Below are positions 1 to 9,961 of a stretch of DNA of 64,000 nucleotides, piece after piece (the first letter of the stretch is position 1; each line of letters begins with the position of its first letter). The notes beneath the pieces are model-generated. The model was not told the DNA's origin. It made no database searches and was given only the letters and a program-made list of their open reading frames with translations. The translations under genes were made by a program, and so were the position numbers. Source of the DNA: Streptomyces griseoruber (GTDB lineage: Bacteria > Actinomycetota > Actinomycetes > Streptomycetales > Streptomycetaceae). The stretch spans positions 349,887-413,886 of the forward strand of contig NZ_KQ948763.1 in NCBI RefSeq assembly GCF_001514205.1, read 5' to 3'.

Positions 1-320
1 GAGGTGCTTGCCGGGGACGGTGAGGCGGGCGCCGGGGATGGCGAGGCGCTTGCCGGGGACGGCGAGGTGCTTGCCGGGGACGCTGAGGCGGGCGCCGGGG
101 ACGGTGAGGTGCTTGCCGGGGACGCTGAGGCGGGCGCCGGGGATGGCGAGGGGCTTGCCGGGGACGGTGAGGTGCTTGCCGGGGACGCTGAGGCGGGCGC
201 CGGGGATGGCGAGGCGCTTGCCGGGGACGGCGAGGTGCCGGTCGGGGAGGGCGAGGGACGTGCCGGGGAGGGAGAGGAGGCCGCTCGGGATGCCGAGGTG
301 CTCGCGGGGGAGGGCGAGGA
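1..320. repeat. 21-bp tandem repeats encoding the kinase tail
   Basis: About fifteen head-to-tail 21-bp units; the first eleven are nearly identical and those toward base 320 degenerate. Two unit types alternate irregularly: GAGGTGCTTGCCGGGGACG plus two bases, and GAGGCGGGCGCCGGGGATG plus two bases. On the minus strand, in the frame of the kinase, they encode heptads of the form SPSPAST and SPSPAPA. The array may continue left of the window. Confidence 0.9.
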
Positions 321-2648
321 CGCTGTCGGGGACGACGGCGTGCATGTCGTGTCCCTCGGGCTGCCCGCCGGTGCGGAGGCCTGCTGTATCGCGGCGGCCT
401 TGTCGCGCCTCGGCAGTGGTGCGGCCCGCTCGCCGTCGGGCCTGCTGTGCTCGGGCTCGGGTCCGGCCGAGCACCCCGCGCCACCGGCCGGCTCCATCGC
501 CGTACCGGACCGCTCGTCCCGCGCCTCGGCCGGGTGCGGGGCCGGGCCGGATCGGCCGTTCGTCGCCTCGGCCGCGGGCGACGCCGTACCGGACCCCTCG
601 GGTATCGCGTCGGCCGACGCCCGCTCCTCCTCGTCCGGGAGCCCCCGCAGGGCCTCCGACAGTCTGCGGATCGTGTCGACCGGCTGGGGTGCGGCCGGGG
701 GGAGCGGGGCCATGGTCTCGCGGACCACGATGTCGTGCGGGACCAGGACGATCGCCGTGACGCCGCCGTACGGCGAGGGGCGCAGGGTCACCGCGATGCC
801 GTGCCGGGTGGCCAGCCGGGCGATCACGAACATGCCGAGCCGCAGGTCGTCGGCGAGCGCCACCACGTCGAACTGCGGAGGCACCGCCAACTGCGCGTTG
901 AAGGAGTCGTAGTCCTCCTCGGACAGACCGAGACCGCGGTCCTCGACCTCGATCGCCAGCCCCCTGGCCACCATCGAGGCCCGCACCCCCACCGGACTCG
1001 GCGGCGGCGAGTACGAGGTCGCGTTGTCGATCAGCTCGGCCAGCAGATGGATCACGTCGGCCACCGCGGGCGGCGCGAGGTAGAGGTCCTCCTCGGTGTG
1101 CACCTCCACCCGCTGGTACTGGGCCACCTCGCCGACCGCGCTGCGCAGGATGTCGATCAGTGCCACCGGCTCCGACCAGCTGCGTCCGGGCCGGCCCCCG
1201 CTGATGATGACGAGGTTCTCCTCGTACCGGCGCAACTGGCTCGCCGTGGAGTCGAGTTCGTACAGCCCCTTGAGGACCTCCGGGTCCTGGTGGGCGCGCT
1301 CCAGCGCGTCGAGCTTGCTGAGCTGGAGGTTGACCAGGTTCTGGCTCTGCCGGGCGATGCCGAGGATGACCTTCTGGAATCCCCGCCGGGTGTCGGCGAG
1401 TTCGACCGCGGTGTGCACGGCGGTGCGCTGCGCCGCGTTGAACGCCGTTGCCACCTGGCCGAGTTCGTCGCCGCCGTAGTCGAGCGGCGGGGTCGCCGAG
1501 TCCACGTCGACAGTCTCCCCCCGGTCCAGCCGCGCCACCACGTCCGGGAGCCGTTCCTGCGCCAGACTGAGCGTCGCCATCCGCAGACCGCGCAGCCGCC
1601 GGGACAGCGACCGGGTGATCCGCCAGGACATGCCGACGCACAGCAGCAGGGCGACGAGACCGCCGGCGCTCAGCGAGGCGGCCTTGATGAGCAGTCCGCG
1701 CGCGTTGTCCGCGCTGTGCTGGAGCAGCGAGGTGGTCTGCTGCTGGATGAGCGCCGCGTACTGGTCGGAGACCTCGATGAGCGCGGTCCGCCACTGCTTC
1801 TGCACGTCCGGCAGGACGACCAGGCCCTTCTTGTCCCGGTCGGCCCCGGCCGCGAGCACCTTGTCCTCGATGGACTGGAGGATCTGCCACTGGTAGCTGG
1901 TGAGGATCTTCTCGGTCTCGGTCTTCGCGGCCCCGGTGAGGGAGGGGACGATCTGGTCCTCCACCAGCCAGCGGCGGGTGTTCACCAGCTGGGCGAACTG
2001 CGACCAGCTCTTCTGGTCCATCCGGCCCGCGGGCCCGGCGAGGGTCAGCCGGAGATCCTCCTCGGAGACCAGTTCCGCCGCGTGCTCCAGGGCGACGAGC
2101 GGGCCGGCCTGCGAGGTGAGGTCGCCGTCGTCGACCTGGGACAGCGCCTGGAAGGCGTGGATCTGGACGTCGATGATCGAGGTGTACTGGTCCAGGGCCT
2201 GGGCGGCGGTGATGCCGGTGGGACGGTCCACCTGGCCCCGGTAGTACTCCAGGCTGCTCACCGAGGCGACGACCGAGTACAACTGGTCCTTGACCCGGTC
2301 GGGCGCCTGCTGGATGTCGTCGGCGCGGGAGACCAGTTTGGCGACCGCCGTGTCCGTCCTCCCGCGCTGGGCGTCCAGCGCGGCGCGGGCGGTGTCGCCC
2401 CCCGAGGCCAGCCACACGGCCGACAGACTGCGCTCCTGCTGGAGCGCGAGGGTCGCCTCGGTGCCCATCGCGCCGGTGGAGCGGCTCAGTTCGGTCTGCG
2501 TGCGCAGCCGCAGCCCCTCCGAGAACATCTGGATCGTCGTCACACCCCACATCGCGGCGAGGGTGACACTGGGCACCAGCGCCAGGAGGATCAGGGAGAG
2601 ACGTATGGAGCCGAGACGCCGGCGCCGGGCACCTGTCCGTGGAGACAT
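1..2648 (-). CDS. Nitrate/nitrite-sensor-type histidine kinase (CvnA-like), partial
   Basis: Membrane sensor-kinase-like protein. It reads left from ATG 2648 and is still open at base 1, so at least 882 codons with the C-terminus outside the window. In order: a basic N-terminus with a membrane segment (~16-36), a helical extracellular sensing region of the NIT type (~40-310), a second membrane segment (~316-340), HAMP (~341-400), a dimerisation-like helix, an HATPase domain with N-box ELIDNAT (~539) and glycine boxes GLGL and GMFVIARL, then a Ser/Pro/Ala-rich tail of heptad repeats. The dimerisation helix reads ELDSTASQLRRYEEN (S at ~467), where typical kinases have ELDH, so no phospho-acceptor His is visible. 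It begins 73 bp after the binding-lipoprotein gene and is probably co-transcribed. The layout matches CvnA of Streptomyces conservons, which would place cvnB-D left of the window (inference). Confidence 0.88.
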   Translation of the reverse strand, partial: MSPRTGARRRRLGSIRLSLILLALVPSVTLAAMWGVTTIQMFSEGLRLRTQTELSRSTGAMGTEATLALQQERSLSAVWLASGGDTARAALDAQRGRTDTAVAKLVSRADDIQQAPDRVKDQLYSVVASVSSLEYYRGQVDRPTGITAAQALDQYTSIIDVQIHAFQALSQVDDGDLTSQAGPLVALEHAAELVSEEDLRLTLAGPAGRMDQKSWSQFAQLVNTRRWLVEDQIVPSLTGAAKTETEKILTSYQWQILQSIEDKVLAAGADRDKKGLVVLPDVQKQWRTALIEVSDQYAALIQQQTTSLLQHSADNARGLLIKAASLSAGGLVALLLCVGMSWRITRSLSRRLRGLRMATLSLAQERLPDVVARLDRGETVDVDSATPPLDYGGDELGQVATAFNAAQRTAVHTAVELADTRRGFQKVILGIARQSQNLVNLQLSKLDALERAHQDPEVLKGLYELDSTASQLRRYEENLVIISGGRPGRSWSEPVALIDILRSAVGEVAQYQRVEVHTEEDLYLAPPAVADVIHLLAELIDNATSYSPPPSPVGVRASMVARGLAIEVEDRGLGLSEEDYDSFNAQLAVPPQFDVVALADDLRLGMFVIARLATRHGIAVTLRPSPYGGVTAIVLVPHDIVVRETMAPLPPAAPQPVDTIRRLSEALRGLPDEEERASADAIPEGSGTASPAAEATNGRSGPAPHPAEARDERSGTAMEPAGGAGCSAGPEPEHSRPDGERAAPLPRRDKAAAIQQASAPAGSPRDTTCTPSSPTASSPSPASTSASRAASSPSPARPSPSPTGTSPSPASASPSPAPASASPASTSPSPASPSPSPAPASASPASTSPSPAPASASPASTSPSPASASPSPAPASPSPAST

Positions 2649-2721
2649 GGTCGTCCTAGGGTGATCAGCGGGGAGCGGGATGCGGGGAGGGGGGGGCGGG
2701 GGACCGGCGTGAACCGCCGGG

Positions 2722-3738
2722 TCAGCGCGTACCGTCGGCGGCGAACCGTGCCACGTCGGAGACATTGGTCTTCGTGACGAAGGCCGGCCCCGTCAGGACG
2801 GGGGACACACCGCCTCCGCTGATGTTGCCGTTCGTCCGGTACAGCCAGAGCGCGTCCACGGCCAGATAGCCCTGGAGGTAGGGCTGTTGGTCCACCGCGA
2901 ACTGCACACGGCCGTCGCGGACCGCCCCGACCATGTCCTTGTTGAGGTCGAAGGTGGCGACCTTCGCCTTGCTGCCCGCCTTCTTCGCCGCGTCGACCGA
3001 GGCGAGCGCGAACTGCGCCCCGTTGGCGATCACTTCGTCGATGCCGGGATCCTGCTGGAGGCGTGCCGTCACGGCGGCGGACATCGCGTCCATGTCGGTC
3101 CCGTCGACGTAGAGCATCTCGGTCTCCCCGGCGAACGTCTTCTTCACACCGGCGCAGCGGGCCTCCAGGGAGATGTTGCCGCGCTCGTGGATGACGCACA
3201 GCGCGTGCTTCACTCCGAGGCCGTCGAGCTTGTCGCCGACCGCGCGGCCCGCGACGCTCTCGTCCTGGCCGAAGTACTCCAGCAGTCCCGTCGACTGCCA
3301 GGCGTCCATGCCGGAGTTGAGACCGACCACGGGTATCCCGGCCGCCTTCGCCGCGGCCACCGGGCTCTTCATCGCCTGCGGCTTGGCCAGCGTCACCGCG
3401 ATGCCGTCCACCTTGTCGCGGACCGCGTCCCGCACCAGCTCGGCCTGTCCGGCCGCGTCGGCGTCGCTCGTATAGCTCAGATCGACGTTGTCCTTGGCGG
3501 CCGCCGCCTCCGCGCCCTTGCGCACCAGCTCCCAGAAGGCGTCGCCCTTGGCGCCGTGGGTGACCAGCGCGACCTTCATCCGGCCGCCGGAGCCGCCGGC
3601 CCCGTCCGAGCCGGACGAGCCGTCGTCGGAGCAGCCGGCGAGGAACAGGGCGCAGGTGACCGCGAGGACGGTCAGCCGCACGGATCCGGCGGGGCCGGTG
3701 GGTCTGGGAGGTGGTGAGGCGGGGAGAGGACTGTTCAT
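2722..3738 (-). CDS. Sugar-type ABC substrate-binding lipoprotein
   Basis: Periplasmic-binding-protein-like domain of the ribose/galactose-binding family, 338 aa, anchored outside the membrane by a lipid. The start at 3738 gives a normal lipoprotein signal: arginines, a hydrophobic stretch, then lipobox LFLAGC with Cys36; an upstream in-frame ATG at 3783 would only add an unusual leader. A Gly/Ser linker follows, then the bilobal fold beginning MKVALVTHGAKGDAFW, with the typical GIAVTLAKP, GIPVVGLNSG and VATFDLNKD segments. No permease or ATPase gene is next to it. The next gene on the same strand, 73 bp on, is the NIT-type sensor kinase, which suggests it presents a ligand to that kinase rather than (or as well as) feeding a transporter. 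The ligand is unknown. Confidence 0.85.
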   Translation of the reverse strand: MNSPLPASPPPRPTGPAGSVRLTVLAVTCALFLAGCSDDGSSGSDGAGGSGGRMKVALVTHGAKGDAFWELVRKGAEAAAAKDNVDLSYTSDADAAGQAELVRDAVRDKVDGIAVTLAKPQAMKSPVAAAKAAGIPVVGLNSGMDAWQSTGLLEYFGQDESVAGRAVGDKLDGLGVKHALCVIHERGNISLEARCAGVKKTFAGETEMLYVDGTDMDAMSAAVTARLQQDPGIDEVIANGAQFALASVDAAKKAGSKAKVATFDLNKDMVGAVRDGRVQFAVDQQPYLQGYLAVDALWLYRTNGNISGGGVSPVLTGPAFVTKTNVSDVARFAADGTR

Positions 3739-4217
3739 GGGGGGCTGCACCTCGCTGTGCGGCAGAGCATGAGGACGGGGCATGCGCCGCCGGAGCGACG
3801 GGGTGGGCGCCGGCGAGACGCTATCGCTGGCTCGGAGCCAACCGTGTGTGACCGCTGGTAGTCAAGTAAACAACCACTTGGGGTGAGCTGCTGCTGCCGC
3901 ATCGTGATGTGGGACGGGACCGGAGGGGGCGAAAGGGAGCATAGCCGCAGGTGGATTGAATGATCGTCAAAATTGCGGAGCGCGCCGGGTCACGCAGTGC
4001 GCCGGACCGCGGGTCGAGCAGCCGGCGCACGAGGCCCACGGCGTCGTGCTCGTCGAGCGGGACGTGCACGATCGCGATCACGGTGGGGGCCGCCCACTCC
4101 CGGAGCTCATCCGTCCAGCCTCCCACTGCCGCAGGCCGGTGGAACAGGCGTACGGGGCCGGAACCGGCCGCCCCCTACACTGAACCGGTTCACGCCCAGC
4201 CGAGGAGGTCGACCACC
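3739..4217. other. Intergenic region between lipoprotein and arsR genes
   Basis: No convincing gene. A 101-codon minus-strand frame (3821-4126) starts with a protein-like stretch (WTDELREWAAPTVIAIVHV) but ends in low-complexity sequence, so it could be a gene remnant. The A/T-richer part holds an inverted repeat at 3863-3880, CAAGT then eight bases then ACTTG, upstream of the lipoprotein gene, which might be an operator. I see no clear promoter hexamers for the minus-strand operon. Confidence 0.4.
4181..4192 (+). promoter_or_regulatory. Palindromic operator candidate before arsR-like gene
   Basis: Perfect 12-bp palindrome TGAACCGGTTCA, 25 bp before the GTG start of the ArsR gene and just upstream of its GAGGAGG ribosome site (4202-4208). 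A possible -10 (TACACT, 4176-4181) abuts it. Position and symmetry fit autorepression by the ArsR protein; binding is inferred. Confidence 0.5.
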
Positions 4218-4595
4218 GTGGCGTTCGAGGATCCCGCCGCCGAGGTGCTCGGGCACGCGGCCGAGACCTTCGGGCTGCTCGCCTCCCCGGCCCGGCTGCA
4301 TCTCGTGTGGGCGCTGGCCCACGGCGAGAGCGATGTGACCGGGCTCGCCGAGCGGGTCGGCGGCGCGCTGCCGGCCGTCAGCCAGCACCTGACCAAGCTG
4401 AAGCTGGCCGGCCTCGTCCGCTCCCGCCGCGAGGGCCGCCGCCAGGTCTACTTCGTCGACGATCCGGACGTGGTGGACATCGTCCGCCTGGCCATGGACC
4501 GCCTCGCCGACCGGACCCGTCAATCCGTCGGATCCGACCGATCCGACCGCGTCGCCGGGGCCGCGCGCCCGGCCGTCCGTCTCCGTGGCCTCTGA
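4218..4595 (+). CDS. ArsR/SmtB-family transcriptional regulator
   Basis: 125-aa winged-helix regulator. GTG 4218 is chosen because GAGGAGG lies ten bases upstream and the protein then starts directly in the family fold; the open frame extends further left but as low-complexity sequence. Helix-turn-helix: GALPAVSQHLTKLKLAGLVRSRREGRRQVYFV (positions ~50-80, recognition helix AVSQHLTKLK). I see no CxC or His cluster that would define a classic ArsR, SmtB or CzrA metal site, so the signal is unknown. The last 11 bp overlap the P-type ATPase gene, which implies translational coupling and regulation of that pump by this protein. The tail (from ~100) is a low-complexity Arg/Asp/Ser run. Confidence 0.85.
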   Translation: MAFEDPAAEVLGHAAETFGLLASPARLHLVWALAHGESDVTGLAERVGGALPAVSQHLTKLKLAGLVRSRREGRRQVYFVDDPDVVDIVRLAMDRLADRTRQSVGSDRSDRVAGAARPAVRLRGL

Positions 4596-7137
4596 GGCAC
4601 CCGCAGCCGGCGCCGACGGCACCGCCCTTCAGGTGCTGCGCCGTCTGGAGAGCGGGCCGCGCGGGCTGACCGACGCCGAGGCCGCCGCCCGGCTCGCCGC
4701 CACCGGCGACAACACACCGCCCGCGGCCCGCCCCGTCTCCTGGCCCCGGCTGCTGCTGCGCGGCACCCGGGACCCCTTCACCGCCGTCCTCCTCGTCCTC
4801 GGCCTGGTCTCCGCGCTCGTCGCGTCCTGGGGCACCGCCGCCGTGATCCTCGCGCTCGTCGCGGTCGGCGTCGCGCTCCGCGCGAGCGGCGAGCACCGCG
4901 CCGACCGGTCCCTGGCCGGGCTGCGCGAACTGGTCGCCGGCACGGCCACCGTGCTGCGCCGCCCGGCCGACGCGGAGCCGCCCCGCCCCCGTGAGCTGCC
5001 GGTCGCCGACCTCGTGCCGGGCGATGTGATCCGGCTCGGCCCCGGCGACCTCGTCCCGGCGGACGTACGACTGCTGCGCGCCCGCGGCCTCACCGTGCAC
5101 CAGGCCGCGCTGACGGGCGAGTCGGCGCCGGTCGCGAAGTCGGCCACCCAGACGCCGGACCCCGCCGCCGAGTCCCACCTCTGCTTCCAGGGCGCCGACA
5201 TCGCCTCCGGCAGCGCCACCGCCGTGGTCCTCGCCACCGGGGCGCGCACCCGGATCGCCGCCGCGCCCGACGGGACCGGGCGGCGGGAGGCCAGCGCCTT
5301 CGACCGGTCCGTGCACGGCATCTCCTGGGTGCTGATCCGCTTCATGCTGCTCACCCCGCCCCTGGTGCTGATGGCGAACGCCGCCCTGCGCGGCCGGGGC
5401 CTGGAGACCCTGCCCTTCGCGGTCGCGGTGGCCGTCGGCCTCACGCCCGAGATGCTCCCGGTGATCGTCACCACCTGTCTGGCCCGGGGCGCGGTCCTGC
5501 TCGCCCGTACCCACGGTGTCGTCGTCAAACGGCTGCCCGCCCTGCACGACCTCGGCGCGATCGACGTCCTCTGTGTCGACAAGACGGGCACCCTCACCCA
5601 GGACCGCCCCGTCGTCGACCGCTCCCTCGGCCCGGACGGCCACGACGACCCCACCGCCCTGCACTGGGCCGCGGTCAACGCCTGGTGGACCCTCCAGCTC
5701 GCCGAACTCCCCCAGCCGGACAGCCTCGACGAGGCGCTCCTGGAGGCGGCCGCGCCTGCCGAGGCGTACGACGCCGTGGACGCCGTCCCCTACGACCCCG
5801 TCCGGCGACTGGCCACCGCGGTGCTGCGTGACCCGCGCCCCGGCACCCACACGCTGGTCGTCAAGGGCGCGGTGGAGGACGTCCTGGACCGGTGCTCGCT
5901 GGCGGAGGGGGAGCGGGACCGCCTGGCCGCGCTCGCCCGCCGCGAGGCGGACAGCGGTCTGCGCCTGCTCGCCGTCGCCACCGCGCGGCGCCCCGCGCGC
6001 ACCCGCCCCTACACCCCCGCCGACGAGCGCGGCCTCACCTTCCGGGGCCTGGTCACCTTCCGCGACACCCTCGCCCCGGAGGCCGCCGAGACCCTGCGCG
6101 GCCTGCTCGGCCAGGGCGTCGCGGTACGCGTCCTGACCGGAGACCACCCGGGCACGGCGACCCGTGTCTGCCGCGAGCTGGGGTGGGAGCCGGAACGGGT
6201 GAACGTCGGTGCGGATGCCGCCTCCGGCCCGGAGCCGGCCGTCCGCGGCCTCACCGTCCACGCCCGGTGCACCCCCGCCGACAAGGCGCGCGTGGTCGAG
6301 GAACTGCGGGCGGCCGGGCACACCGTGGGGTTCCTCGGGGACGGGGTCAACGACGCCCCCGCCCTGCGCGCCGCCGACGTCGGCATCGCACCGCGCTCGG
6401 CCTGTGCCGTCGCCCGGGAGTGTGCCGACGTCGTCCTCGGCGAGAAGGACCTCGCAGCCGTCGGCCACGCCGTCACCGCGGGCCGGCACAGCGGCGGGAA
6501 CATCGCCTCGTATCTGCGCGTCACCCTCTCCTCCAATCTCGGCAACGTCCTCGCGATGCTCACGGCGGGTCTGCTGCTGCCGTTCCTGCCGATGCTCCCG
6601 GCGCAGGTGCTCGTGCAGAACCTGTGCTTCGACGCCGCCCAGCTCGCCTTCGCGTACGACCGTCCCGGCGCCGCCGCGCTGCGCCGCCCCGCCGAGCTGC
6701 GGCCCCGCTCCTTCCTGCGGTTCCTCACCGGGTTCGGCGCGCTCAACGCGGTCGCCGACCTCGCCACCTTCGGGGTGCTCGCCCTCGCCCTGCACGGCCC
6801 CGACGCGGTCGACGACGAGGCCGTGTTCCACTCCGCCTGGTTCACCGAGAACCTGCTCACCCAGGCCCTGGTGATGGTGCTGCTGCGCACCGGACGCGGC
6901 GCCGCGGGCACGGGCCCCGTGGGCCGGGCGGCCGCCGTCCTCGGCGCCGTCGGACTGCTGCTGCCGCCGAGCCCGCTGGGCGCCCGGCTCGGTATGACCC
7001 CGCTGCCGCTGCCGTACTACCTGCTGGTCACCGTCGTCCTCGGTCTGTACGCGCTGGCCCTGCGCCGGGGCGCCCGGGGGGCGCTGTGCACGGACCCCTC
7101 GGGTTGTACAGTTGCGCAACATAGCAACCATTGCTGA
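4585..7137 (+). CDS. P-type ATPase, MgtA-like (P3B) magnesium transporter
   Basis: 850-aa ATP-driven cation pump of the inner membrane. N-terminal cation-ATPase domain (~10-60), membrane pair, actuator domain with LTGES (176-180), then [13 protein letters not shown], the M4 signature characteristic of bacterial MgtA/MgtB magnesium importers. Phosphorylation site DKTGTLT with Asp332, nucleotide-binding domain, hinge [10 protein letters not shown] (from 585), and a C-terminal bundle of membrane helices. GTG start overlaps the arsR-like gene by 11 bp. ArsR control of an Mg-type ATPase is uncommon; Mg transport is inferred from the M4 motif, and another divalent cation is possible. The last codons overlap a promoter-like element for the next gene. 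Confidence 0.87.
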   Translation: MASEAPAAGADGTALQVLRRLESGPRGLTDAEAAARLAATGDNTPPAARPVSWPRLLLRGTRDPFTAVLLVLGLVSALVASWGTAAVILALVAVGVALRASGEHRADRSLAGLRELVAGTATVLRRPADAEPPRPRELPVADLVPGDVIRLGPGDLVPADVRLLRARGLTVHQAALTGESAPVAKSATQTPDPAAESHLCFQGADIASGSATAVVLATGARTRIAAAPDGTGRREASAFDRSVHGISWVLIRFMLLTPPLVLMANAALRGRGLETLPFAVAVAVGLTPEMLPVIVTTCLARGAVLLARTHGVVVKRLPALHDLGAIDVLCVDKTGTLTQDRPVVDRSLGPDGHDDPTALHWAAVNAWWTLQLAELPQPDSLDEALLEAAAPAEAYDAVDAVPYDPVRRLATAVLRDPRPGTHTLVVKGAVEDVLDRCSLAEGERDRLAALARREADSGLRLLAVATARRPARTRPYTPADERGLTFRGLVTFRDTLAPEAAETLRGLLGQGVAVRVLTGDHPGTATRVCRELGWEPERVNVGADAASGPEPAVRGLTVHARCTPADKARVVEELRAAGHTVGFLGDGVNDAPALRAADVGIAPRSACAVARECADVVLGEKDLAAVGHAVTAGRHSGGNIASYLRVTLSSNLGNVLAMLTAGLLLPFLPMLPAQVLVQNLCFDAAQLAFAYDRPGAAALRRPAELRPRSFLRFLTGFGALNAVADLATFGVLALALHGPDAVDDEAVFHSAWFTENLLTQALVMVLLRTGRGAAGTGPVGRAAAVLGAVGLLLPPSPLGARLGMTPLPLPYYLLVTVVLGLYALALRRGARGALCTDPSGCTVAQHSNHC
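7107..7120 (+). promoter_or_regulatory. -10 element and palindrome upstream of tatA
   Basis: A -10-like TACAGT (7107-7112) runs into a perfect palindrome GTTGCGCAAC (7111-7120), with another GCAAC half-site at 7124-7128. It lies inside the last codons of the ATPase gene and 34 bp before the tatA start, so tatA may have its own regulated start site here. No clear -35 was found. Confidence 0.35.
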
Positions 7138-7153
7138 CGGAGAGGTCTCGAGC

Positions 7154-7387
7154 ATGCTGCGCAATGGACTGGAGCCCTGGCACCTGCTGGTCGTGGCGGT
7201 CGTCGTCGTCCTGGTGTTCGGCTCGAAGAAGCTGCCGGACACGGCGCGCGCCCTCGGCAAGTCGATGCGCATCCTCAAGAGCGAGGCCAAGGCGATGAAG
7301 GAGGACGGCGCCGCGGGCGGCACCGTCTCCGAAGCGCAGACCCCGGTCACGACCGCTCCGGCGGACCCGCCCGCCACCGCGTACTGA
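7154..7387 (+). CDS. tatA: Sec-independent translocase protein TatA/TatE
   Basis: 77-aa pore-forming subunit of the twin-arginine translocation system, which exports folded proteins. Short N-terminus, one membrane helix (~9-22, [13 protein letters not shown]), the hinge FGSKKLPD, an amphipathic helix ([22 protein letters not shown]) and a Pro/Thr/Ala tail: the complete TatA pattern. ATG 7154 is preceded by GGAGAGG at eight bases; an upstream TTG in frame would add residues not typical of the family. Streptomyces often carries more than one TatA-like gene and tatC is not nearby, so this may be an accessory copy. A strong hairpin follows the gene. Confidence 0.85.
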   Translation: MLRNGLEPWHLLVVAVVVVLVFGSKKLPDTARALGKSMRILKSEAKAMKEDGAAGGTVSEAQTPVTTAPADPPATAY

Positions 7388-7435
7388 GAGAGCCGGCGCG
7401 CCGGGAGAACCCCGCGCGCGCCGGGAGAAGCGACA

Positions 7436-7489
7436 ACCGGCGGGGCCGGGGCCGTCCTGCCGTGCGCAGGTGGCCCCGGCCCCGCCGGT
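7436..7489. terminator. Bidirectional hairpin terminator
   Basis: Perfect 18-bp inverted repeat (7436-7453 with 7472-7489) around an 18-base loop, between the convergent tatA and DUF6114 genes. There is no long T-run, as is usual in Streptomyces. Confidence 0.75.
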
Positions 7490-7506
7490 GTGGTCGAACG
7501 CGTGCC

Positions 7507-7965
7507 TCAGGCGGGCTCGCCCGGCAGCGGAGACGGCTGGAGCGCCTCGGCGGCCGCCCGGGCCGCCTTGCGCCGCTTGCGGCGGCTCACCCGCGGCTCC
7601 TGGTCGGGCAGCCAGCCGAACGTCATGCAACTGCCCACGACGCCCAGCAGCAGGCCGACGAAGAACCCGCCCAGGTTGGACGTGACCCAGGTGGCCAGCG
7701 AGAGCAGTACGGCGATCACGGAGTAGAACAGCCGCTGCGCCGGGTTGAAGACGATCAGCAGGCCGCAGACGAGCATCAGGGTCGGCAGGAGGTAACCCGC
7801 CAGGCCCTGCATACCGATGTGCAGGATGACCGGAAGCGGCGCCTTCATGGTCACCAGGATCTCGGCGCCGCCGAGCGTGAGCAGCATCCCGCCCGCGAAG
7901 GGCCGACGCCCCCGCCAGGCTCGGAAGGTGCTGCGCCACCCGTGCTCCCCGCTCACTTCGGGCAA
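7507..7965 (-). CDS. DUF6114 family integral membrane protein
   Basis: 152-aa protein of a family I recognise as DUF6114, typical of Streptomyces and of unknown function. A basic N-terminus (FRAWRGRRPFAGG) is followed by about four hydrophobic segments: LLTLGGAEILVTM, VILHIGMQGLAGYLLPTLMLVCGLLIVF, FYSVIAVLLSLATWV and GGFFVGLLLGVVGSCMTFGW. A Lys/Arg-rich, Ala-rich cytoplasmic tail ends it. Its first 13 bp overlap the end of the DUF6230 gene, so the two are translationally coupled and probably act together at the membrane. Confidence 0.8.
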   Translation of the reverse strand: MPEVSGEHGWRSTFRAWRGRRPFAGGMLLTLGGAEILVTMKAPLPVILHIGMQGLAGYLLPTLMLVCGLLIVFNPAQRLFYSVIAVLLSLATWVTSNLGGFFVGLLLGVVGSCMTFGWLPDQEPRVSRRKRRKAARAAAEALQPSPLPGEPA

Positions 7966-8621
7966 CCCCCGGTCCCGAACCGCATGTGCAGGTCGGGCAG
8001 CTTGAAGACGCCGGCGGTGGCCGCGTAGTTGTGCTGGTACAGGTTGTTGATGAGGACGGTGTCGGCCTGCTGGCCGTAGACGCCCTCGGGGCCCTTCACG
8101 CCGCCCTTGTTGAAGGTGCTGGCGTCGCCGCCGATCTCGATGCCGTGGAACTCGGCGTCACCCTTGATGACGTCGGAGTCGATGGCCAGGTTCTCCACGT
8201 GCACCGGAGTGCCGTCGCCGCCCGCGGTGAGCAGGAGCTGGATGCCGCCGAGGTCGACGCTCTGGCACATGTTGGTGATGCTGCCGTCCTTCACGACCGA
8301 GGTGACGACCAGGACCTGGCCGCCGGTGTCACCCTGGTTGGGGCTGTTCTCGATCATGCTGTCCAGTGCGCCGAACTGCTCGAATCCGGTTCCGTCGAGC
8401 TTGTCGGCGGTGACCACGAACGGCATCCCGGAGATGGCGAACTGCACTCCGAGGGCGCCCTCGGCAGTCAGGATCGCGAGACCGGCGGCGACCGCGGCGG
8501 CCGGCACCGCCATCACTGCGGCCCGGCGCGGCCGGACCCGGCCGCGTCTGCCGGAGGAACCGTTTTCCGGGTTCCCGGGGGTGTTGTCGTCGGACGACGT
8601 GACGTCCGGGGACGAGGCCAT
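7953..8621 (-). CDS. DUF6230 family membrane-anchored surface protein
   Basis: 222-aa protein of the DUF6230 family, usually found next to DUF6114 genes; older annotations call some members cholesterol esterase without good support. ATG 8621 is chosen because GGAG sits five bases before it; ATG 8633 lies just upstream. Hydrophilic N-terminus, Arg-rich patch (GRRGRVRPRRAA), then one hydrophobic segment (~36-57), so it is likely anchored with the rest outside. The outer part is beta-rich, has two Cys (NMCQS and the C-terminal GGCPK) that could pair, and no catalytic motif I recognise. Confidence 0.78.
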   Translation of the reverse strand: MASSPDVTSSDDNTPGNPENGSSGRRGRVRPRRAAVMAVPAAAVAAGLAILTAEGALGVQFAISGMPFVVTADKLDGTGFEQFGALDSMIENSPNQGDTGGQVLVVTSVVKDGSITNMCQSVDLGGIQLLLTAGGDGTPVHVENLAIDSDVIKGDAEFHGIEIGGDASTFNKGGVKGPEGVYGQQADTVLINNLYQHNYAATAGVFKLPDLHMRFGTGGCPK

Positions 8622-8755
8622 GTCTGCTCCCATGCGCTTGAAGTGGTGCGGGTTGGGCTTCAGTGGCGCGTTGTCCTGGCGCGGACAGCGGCTGCCGCGT
8701 ACGCCTCCTCGCAACTCCCGGAAGCCGTAAGGGCTTTCACGTTACGCAGCAGTAG

Positions 8756-9943
<1,188 letters not shown>

Positions 9944-9961
9944 CCCTCGTCACGGAGGACT

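Noticed and set aside
447..2777. Long plus-strand open frame of 776 codons
   Set aside because: Antisense of the sensor kinase, whose minus frame has recognisable HAMP and HATPase motifs; the plus frame is low-complexity.
3821..4126. Minus-strand 101-codon frame
   Set aside because: Begins protein-like but becomes low complexity and overlaps the presumed promoter region of the lipoprotein gene; kept only as part of the intergenic note.
4378..7377. Minus-strand open frame of 999 codons
   Set aside because: Shadow of the P-type ATPase on the plus strand, which has DKTGTLT and GDGVND motifs; the minus frame is Gly/Ala/Arg-rich without domains.
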